From: CAZUYC01 sp964624475
GTDB taxonomy: Bacteria > Myxococcota_A > UBA9160 > SMWR01
Direction: 5' to 3'
NCBI GenBank assembly: GCA_964624475.1
Contig: CAZUYC010000100.1
Location: forward strand, 1-64,000
DNA: 64,000 bases
Under the pieces are notes generated by a model. It was not told where the DNA came from and made no database searches. It was given only the letters and a program-made list of their open reading frames with translations. Numbering within the stretch: the first letter of the stretch is position 1; each line of letters opens with the position of its first letter. Positions 59,101 to 64,000 of this stretch are shown one piece after another. Position numbers and translations under genes: made by a program.

Positions 59101-60695
59101 GGGTCGGCTCGCTGGTCTGGCGTCTGCTCTCGCATGCCCTCCTCTCGCTGGGGGTGCTGCTCTGCCTCTCGGCGTATCTCCCGGTCGCCTGTGAGGGGCC
59201 CAGGCCGCTCGACTACGACGACGCCACCCAGGGCATCTTCACGAACGACCTGACGCGCGGCGCGGGCCATGACGCGACCTTTCGCCATTCGCACGCGCCG
59301 CAGGACGTCTATCGCGCGAACTGGTCCGTCCAACGGCTGCCGTACTCCCTGGCTCTGAGTGGCGCGCAGCGCCTGCTGGGCGTACCACCTCACGACGTGG
59401 AGCTCCTGATCGGGGGCTTCGCCCTGCTCTTCGCCGGGCTGGGATCGCTCCTCGCCGCGCTCGCCCTGGCTCGCGACCCGAGCGGCTCCGCCACGGAACG
59501 CTGGGCGATCGCTGCCTTCGTCGCGGTTCACCCGGGGTTCATCCCCTTCGTCCGCAGCGGTGCCTCGTTCTACCTGCTCGCGTTCGCGTTGTTCTGGGGC
59601 GCGGTCTACTGCACGGTGAGGTACGCCGAGTCCGGGAGCGCCCGATTCGTCGAGGCCCTCGCGGTCGTCCTCGCGATCTTCGCGCTGAACCCCTACCCGC
59701 CGCTGGCCGCGCTCCTGCTCGTGCTGCCCCTCGTCCTCCTGGTCCACGGCCGCCTTCGCGACGCATGGGCGGACCGACAGCTCTATCGCGCCGGAGCGAT
59801 CGGCATTCTCCTCTTCGGCGGCGCCAGTGTGGCCCTGGCGCTGCTCCACGAGGGCTCGCTCACCGGTTACTTCCAGAAGATCGCCGCATTCCAGGCGGCG
59901 CGTGCGCATTCGGTCTCGTTCGGTCAGCTGACGGCCTGGAGCCCGGCCGAGAAGCTCGCAGGCTATGTCCACCAGCACCTCCTCTTCGTCGTGGACGGGC
60001 TCGGCGATCCCAGCCGCGAGGATTGGATCTGGACCCTGGGCCGGCCGAGCTTCGCGCTGCTCGCGACGTTGCCGGTCATGGCGGTCGGCGCCGTCGCAGG
60101 CCTCCGCGGGCGGGAGCGTCCGACCCGAACCTGTGTCGCCATCCTGGTCGCGACGGGAGCGCTCTTCGCAACCCTCTCCTTCCCCGAGGGCCGCTACCTC
60201 CTCCCGCTCGTCCCGTGCTACGCCTTCCTCGCGGTCCGCGGCGCGCGCTCGCTCCTGCCGGGCTCGCAGGCGCGGGAGCTCGCGCTCGGCGTGGCGCTCT
60301 CGCTCCTCGCGCTCGACACCGCATCGAGCCTGCGGTCCCACGAGGGGGCAATCCTCGAGCGGTGGGGGCCCTACGATGGGATCCGGGAGGCAGCGCCCGT
60401 CCTCCTGGCCGGCTTCGGAGACGAGCCGCTCCTGGTGAGCCTGCCCGGCCCCAAGGCGCCGGAGCCCTCGCTCTACTTCCGCATGGCGATGCCGCCCTCG
60501 GCTCGCTGGGTGAGCGCCGCTCGCTTCGAGCGGCAGCTCGCCGGGCGGGGCTCGGCGGCGCGGCTCGTGGCCGTAGAGTACGCGGAGCGCGAGCCGGAGC
60601 TCGAGCGCCTGCGGGGCCTCGGCTTCTCCGAGCTGGACCGCTTCACGACCCGGTTCTCCGGCCGTCCCATGCGGATCCTGACGCGGCCGCGATGA
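59097..60695 (+). CDS. Multi-spanning membrane protein, GT-C-like
   Basis: 532 residues from the GTG that overlaps the SGNH gene's stop (GTGA). After a first helix comes the loop EGPRPLDYDDATQGIFTNDLTRGAGHDATFRHSHAPQDVYRANWSVQRLPYSLALSG, with acidic residues placed as in GT-C enzymes, then about ten helices (LLIGGFALLFAGLGSLLAALALA, YLLAFALFWGAVYCTVRY, ALLATLPVMAVGAVAGL). The final 100 residues are soluble. Gene order and overlaps make it part of the 52.5-60.7 kb operon. It ends six bases before the convergent gene at 60701, with no terminator between them. Confidence 0.72.
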   Translation: MRVGSLVWRLLSHALLSLGVLLCLSAYLPVACEGPRPLDYDDATQGIFTNDLTRGAGHDATFRHSHAPQDVYRANWSVQRLPYSLALSGAQRLLGVPPHDVELLIGGFALLFAGLGSLLAALALARDPSGSATERWAIAAFVAVHPGFIPFVRSGASFYLLAFALFWGAVYCTVRYAESGSARFVEALAVVLAIFALNPYPPLAALLLVLPLVLLVHGRLRDAWADRQLYRAGAIGILLFGGASVALALLHEGSLTGYFQKIAAFQAARAHSVSFGQLTAWSPAEKLAGYVHQHLLFVVDGLGDPSREDWIWTLGRPSFALLATLPVMAVGAVAGLRGRERPTRTCVAILVATGALFATLSFPEGRYLLPLVPCYAFLAVRGARSLLPGSQARELALGVALSLLALDTASSLRSHEGAILERWGPYDGIREAAPVLLAGFGDEPLLVSLPGPKAPEPSLYFRMAMPPSARWVSAARFERQLAGRGSAARLVAVEYAEREPELERLRGLGFSELDRFTTRFSGRPMRILTRPR

Positions 60696-60700
60696 TCGCA

Positions 60701-62275
60701 TCACTCGCGCCGTGCGTAGGCGCGCAGGCGGGGCGTGTCCTCGACCCAGGCATAGTGGGACCAGACCCGCGCGAAGCGCGCATCGCGTTGGAAGAACGCG
60801 AGGAGGTCGAAGTCGAGACCATGCAGCGCCCCCTGCCGATGCAGCGGGACGACGATCAGCTCCGGCCGGTCCCGCTCGAGGTCCTCGACCACCGCCGCGA
60901 CGACCCGGCGCTCGACCGCGTCGAGACGCTCGCGTCGCTCGCGGGTCGTCGGCTCGGCGCGCGAACGGATCACCGCCGGGAGCGGCCAGAGGGACGAGAA
61001 GCGCGAGGCCCATTCGACGCCGGCGTAGTTGACCACCGGGAAGGCGGGGGTGAGCGAGAGGGAGATCACCCAGATTGCGCCGCCTCTCCCATGCCGGTCG
61101 ATCAGGTCCCGGAGCTCGGTCATCGCTCCGCCGCTTCTCGGCCGCCACTGGAGACGGTTGCGCACGGACGCGCCGATGCCGAGCGGAGCGATGACCAGGA
61201 GCACGGCGATGGCCACGAAGGCTCCAGCGCCGGCGGCGGCTGCGGCAGCGGGCCGGAGCGCGTGGGCCGGCTCGCTCCCTCTCGTCAGGAGACGTACGGC
61301 AACAAGGGAAAGGGTCGAGAGCGCCAGCACTCGAAAGGGAAGGCGGTGGTAGTTCCAGCCGGTTCCGGAGACGAGGTAGGCGCCATAGGCCGCCAGCGTG
61401 GCGAGCGCAAGGATCCGTGCCTGGGGCGAGAGCGCGGTGGCCCTGGGCAGGAGGAAGGGTACCGAGATCGCGGCGGCGAGCAGCAGCAGATCGGACCCCC
61501 GCAGGAGGCTCGCCAGGGGGTTCTGATAGGCGCCGTAGGTCTCGAGCACGAGGGGGAGCGCGAAGCGCAGGTAGTCGGTCTTGAGCCACAGGAGATCGGC
61601 CGCAACGGCGAGGCCGAGCGCCGCGAGGGCGGGGCCGGCACCGACCCGGAGCCTGCGCTGCGCGCCGAACACGCCGAGCAGGGCGACGAAGGGGACGAGC
61701 GCGTACTGCGGTTTGAGCCCCACGGCGAGCCCGGCGAGGAGACCCGCAGCGATGCTCTCCGGGACCGGTGGCCGGCCGCCGCGCGCACACGCACTTGCGT
61801 GCGCGAGGTAGGGCGTCAGGAAGAGCGCGATCAGCTGCTCGCGCTGCGCGAACTCCCGTCGATCGAGCAAGAGCAGCCAGAAGGCCGCGAAGACGAGCCA
61901 CCAGCGCGCCGCCGTGCGCTCGCGCCCGGAAAGCCCGACCGCGGCCAGCCGCGCGCAGAGCGCGATCGACCCCGCAGCGAGCGCGAACACGTACACGCGC
62001 AGCGCTGCGATCTCGGATACAGCCAGTGCACGTGCCGCCGCGACCACGGGGGAGAGCAGGTAGAGGATCAGAGGCGGATTCGGGTCGACGAAGTCTTCGA
62101 CGTAGAGGCGGCTTCCGGCGAGCAGCCGCCGCGTGGCGATCAGCAGCCACCCGGCGTCGGAGCTGAGCGGCTGGGAAGCCTGCACCAGGATCGCGCCGAC
62201 GAAGACTGCCGCCAGCGCACCCCGGGAAACGGCGGGGTCCTGCAGCAACGCTGCGCTTCGTTGCAAGAACCTCAT
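60701..62275 (-). CDS. GT-C-like membrane glycosyltransferase, opposite strand
   Basis: 524 residues from ATG 62273-62275. The first helix and loop are ALAAVFVGAILVQASQPLSSDAGWLLIATRRLLAGSRLYVEDFVDPNPPLILYLLSPVV; the SSDAGW...DPNPPLI motif is the typical GT39/PMT-like signature. About ten more helices follow, including LLAGLAVGLKPQYALVPFVALLG. The C-terminal soluble part (MTELRDLIDRHGRGGAIWVISLSLTPAFPVVNYAGVEWASRFSSLWPLPAVI...RVWSHYAWVEDTPRLRAYARRE) is found in several uncharacterised mannosyltransferase-like proteins. It diverges from the last gene across 169 bases. Confidence 0.8.
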   Translation of the reverse strand: MRFLQRSAALLQDPAVSRGALAAVFVGAILVQASQPLSSDAGWLLIATRRLLAGSRLYVEDFVDPNPPLILYLLSPVVAAARALAVSEIAALRVYVFALAAGSIALCARLAAVGLSGRERTAARWWLVFAAFWLLLLDRREFAQREQLIALFLTPYLAHASACARGGRPPVPESIAAGLLAGLAVGLKPQYALVPFVALLGVFGAQRRLRVGAGPALAALGLAVAADLLWLKTDYLRFALPLVLETYGAYQNPLASLLRGSDLLLLAAAISVPFLLPRATALSPQARILALATLAAYGAYLVSGTGWNYHRLPFRVLALSTLSLVAVRLLTRGSEPAHALRPAAAAAAGAGAFVAIAVLLVIAPLGIGASVRNRLQWRPRSGGAMTELRDLIDRHGRGGAIWVISLSLTPAFPVVNYAGVEWASRFSSLWPLPAVIRSRAEPTTRERRERLDAVERRVVAAVVEDLERDRPELIVVPLHRQGALHGLDFDLLAFFQRDARFARVWSHYAWVEDTPRLRAYARRE

Positions 62276-62444
62276 TCGCGATCCAGGCGACAAGGCTGCG
62301 GAGGGAATCACAGGACGATGGGCGGCGCTAGCGATCATTGGGAGCCCACTCGGGGCTCCGGACCGCGCGGCGCTCGTCACGCGCGGTCGCGATCGGAGCG
62401 GGCCCGTCTTGACGGCTCGCGGCGGCGCCCGGAGACTGGTGCCG

Positions 62445-64000
62445 ATGCCGCCCTCGCAGGCGAGCTCGTCACCCCCCAGCCGGACGGCGCGCCAGGCGAT
62501 CCTGCTCGCGATCCTCGCGCTCGCCGCCGGGCTGCGCTTCGCGGGGCTCGGCTTCGGCCTCACGCCGCCCGCCGCCGGCCCCGTGATCCACCCCCTCGCT
62601 CGCCCCGACGAGCAGTACGTGTGGAACCTCGGCGCCGGAATCCTCGCGGGCGACCCGAACCCGCACTTCTTCCTGTACCCGAGCCTCTACCTCTACGTCC
62701 TCGCCGCCGCCGACGTCGTCTACGTGGCCGTGGCGTCGCTCGCGTCCGATTCGCGCGCCGCCGTCGAGGCCGCCCTCGTGAGCGATCCCCGGCCGCTGAT
62801 CCTGATCGACCGCGGGATCGTCGCCACGATCGGCGCGCTCACCGCGCTGCTCGTGTACCGGGTGGCGGCCGAGGCCTTCGGGCGCCTGGCGGGGGGCTCG
62901 TGGCGGCGTGGCTGCTCGCCGTGGCCCACCTCCACGTGCGCGATTCCCATTTCGGCGTGACCGACGTGCCGCTGACGGCGCTCGTCTGCGCAGCCCTCTT
63001 GCAGGCGCTCCGCATCCAGTCGCGGGGCCTCCCGCGCGACTACGTCCGCGCGGGCCTGCTGATCGGCCTCGCGGTCTCGACCAAGTACTCGGGAGCGGCG
63101 CTCCTCGTGCCCCTGGTCGTCGCGCACGCGCTCGGCCGCCGGGAGGGGGCACGGTCCACCGCGTCGTTCGCGCGGGCGCTCGCCCTCGTCCCCATCGGCT
63201 TCCTGCTCGGGACTCCCTTCGCGGCGCTGGCATGGAGCGAGTTCCGAGAGGGGGTGGCGGCGCAGCTCGGGGCGCAGGCAAGCGAATCCTGGCGAGGCGT
63301 CGCTCTCGGACCGGGGTGGTGGCGCCACCTGAGCTTCAACCTGTGGTGGGGGCTCGGGCCCGCGCTGCTCGTGGCCGGGCTCGCGGGCTGGATCCCGGCG
63401 CTGCGGCGTTCGTTCCGCCCCTCGCTCGTGCTGCTCGCCTTCGCCGCGGCGTATTCGCTCTTCTTCAGCGGCGGCTCGCTCGTCTTCGCGCGCTATGCGA
63501 TCCCGCTGGTGCCGATCCTGTGCATCGGCGCCGCGGCCCTCGTGGTCGCCGTGGCGGAGCGCCTCCCGCGCCTGCGCGTCGCGGCTGCGTTCGGCCTGGC
63601 GTTTGCGGTCGCGCTCCCCTCGCTGCGGGCGTCGATCGCGTTCGACCGACTGATCGCGCGGGAGGACAGCCGCGTCCTCGCCGCTCGCTGGCTCGAGGCC
63701 CACGTCGGGCCGGGCGATGGCGTGCTCCTCGTCGGGGACGTGTTCGGCGATCCGGCCACCTTCTTCGAGGGCCGCCTGGCCTACGATCCCTATGCGTGGC
63801 CGCCCGCGGCATGGTCGGGGCGCATCGCGCTTCCCCGCGGCCGGCCGTATCGGCGGGCGCACAACGAGCACGACCCGCAGCTCGACGCGGCACTCGCCGA
63901 CCCGCGCGTGCGCTGGGCCGTGGTCGCGCAGTCTCCGCTCGCGGCCTACGGCCCGGGGCACCCGCTGCGGGCTCGCCTGCACGGCTTCCGACGCGTAGCG
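62445..64000 (+). CDS. GT-C-like membrane glycosyltransferase, frameshifted and cut by the window end
   Basis: From ATG 62445 (GGAG upstream) the frame gives ARQAILLAILALAAGLRFAGLGFGLTPPAAGPVIHPLARPDEQYVWNLGAGILAGDPNPHFFLYPSLYLYVLAAADVVYVAVA, a GT39-type start with the RPDEQYV acidic motif. At the G6 run 62891-62896 the sense shifts frame. With one more G it reads AGGLVAAWLLAVAHLHVRDSHFGVTDVPLTALVCAALLQALRIQS and continues through further helices (SLVFARYAIPLVPILCIGAAALVVA) to the right edge with no stop. The window therefore holds most but not all of the gene. The break at a homopolymer favours a sequencing error. Confidence 0.75.

Overview
This window is very GC-rich (roughly 70% by eye, with long antisense open frames everywhere). 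It reads as chromosome from a Gram-negative bacterium: Sec and lipoprotein signals, a TolB-type propeller, three HtrA proteases, an IPTL-CTERM-like sorting tail and many GT-C type membrane proteins. The mix of Rhs, DUF1554, dockerin, thrombospondin-3, FlgD-Ig and P450 proteins fits an environmental deltaproteobacterium or myxococcote-like lineage. That placement is inference and I cannot fix the taxon. No tRNA, rRNA, CRISPR array, transposase or integrase gene was recognised.

Layout. 1-7.5 kb (minus strand): the start of an exported protein, two tandem paralogous lipoproteins, a rhodanese coupled to an MsrQ-like heme membrane protein, a ChrB-C-like exported protein, and a three-gene Fe3+-type ABC importer. 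That importer shows odd start codons and one frameshift. 7.7-18.4 kb (plus strand): a tightly coupled surface cluster of a dockerin/beta-helix/FlgD-Ig protein, a TolB-like propeller, a FlgD-Ig protein, a 1533-residue Rhs protein with a variable tip, and a small putative immunity gene. After it lies an approximately 780-base gene-free stretch with three adjacent palindromes, one of them Xer/dif-like. 19-23 kb: hormone-sensitive-lipase-like hydrolase, D-aminoacylase-like amidohydrolase, a truncated and frameshifted Rieske protein, and a TetR regulator with a clear operator/promoter. 23-25 kb: an IPTL-CTERM-like protein overlapping a DUF1554 protein.

25-36 kb: omega-aminotransferase, an APH-aminotransferase fusion, a PYROXD2-like oxidoreductase, a cytochrome P450, the DUF47/Pit phosphate pair, and a class I DAHP synthase (aroG). 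aroG is preceded by what looks like a complete transcription attenuator: a short leader peptide dense in Phe, Tyr and Trp, a candidate antiterminator, and a hairpin with a T9 tract. I consider this the best-supported undescribed element here. 36-52 kb: ClpB, a multi-spanning membrane protein with a TPR-like tail (frameshifted), three HtrA proteases, galactokinase, a CxxCH exported protein, thiE-thiG-thiS, alanine racemase and purH. 52.3-64 kb: a 184-bp concentric inverted repeat starting in the purH stop codon, then six GT-C-like membrane proteins and one SGNH-like exported protein, probably for cell-surface glycan building.

Four otherwise conserved genes (ABC ATPase, Rieske, TPR membrane protein, last GT-C protein) each carry exactly one single-base frameshift, one of them in a G6 run. 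Either there are residual indel errors in the assembly or the genes are decaying. Raw reads would decide.
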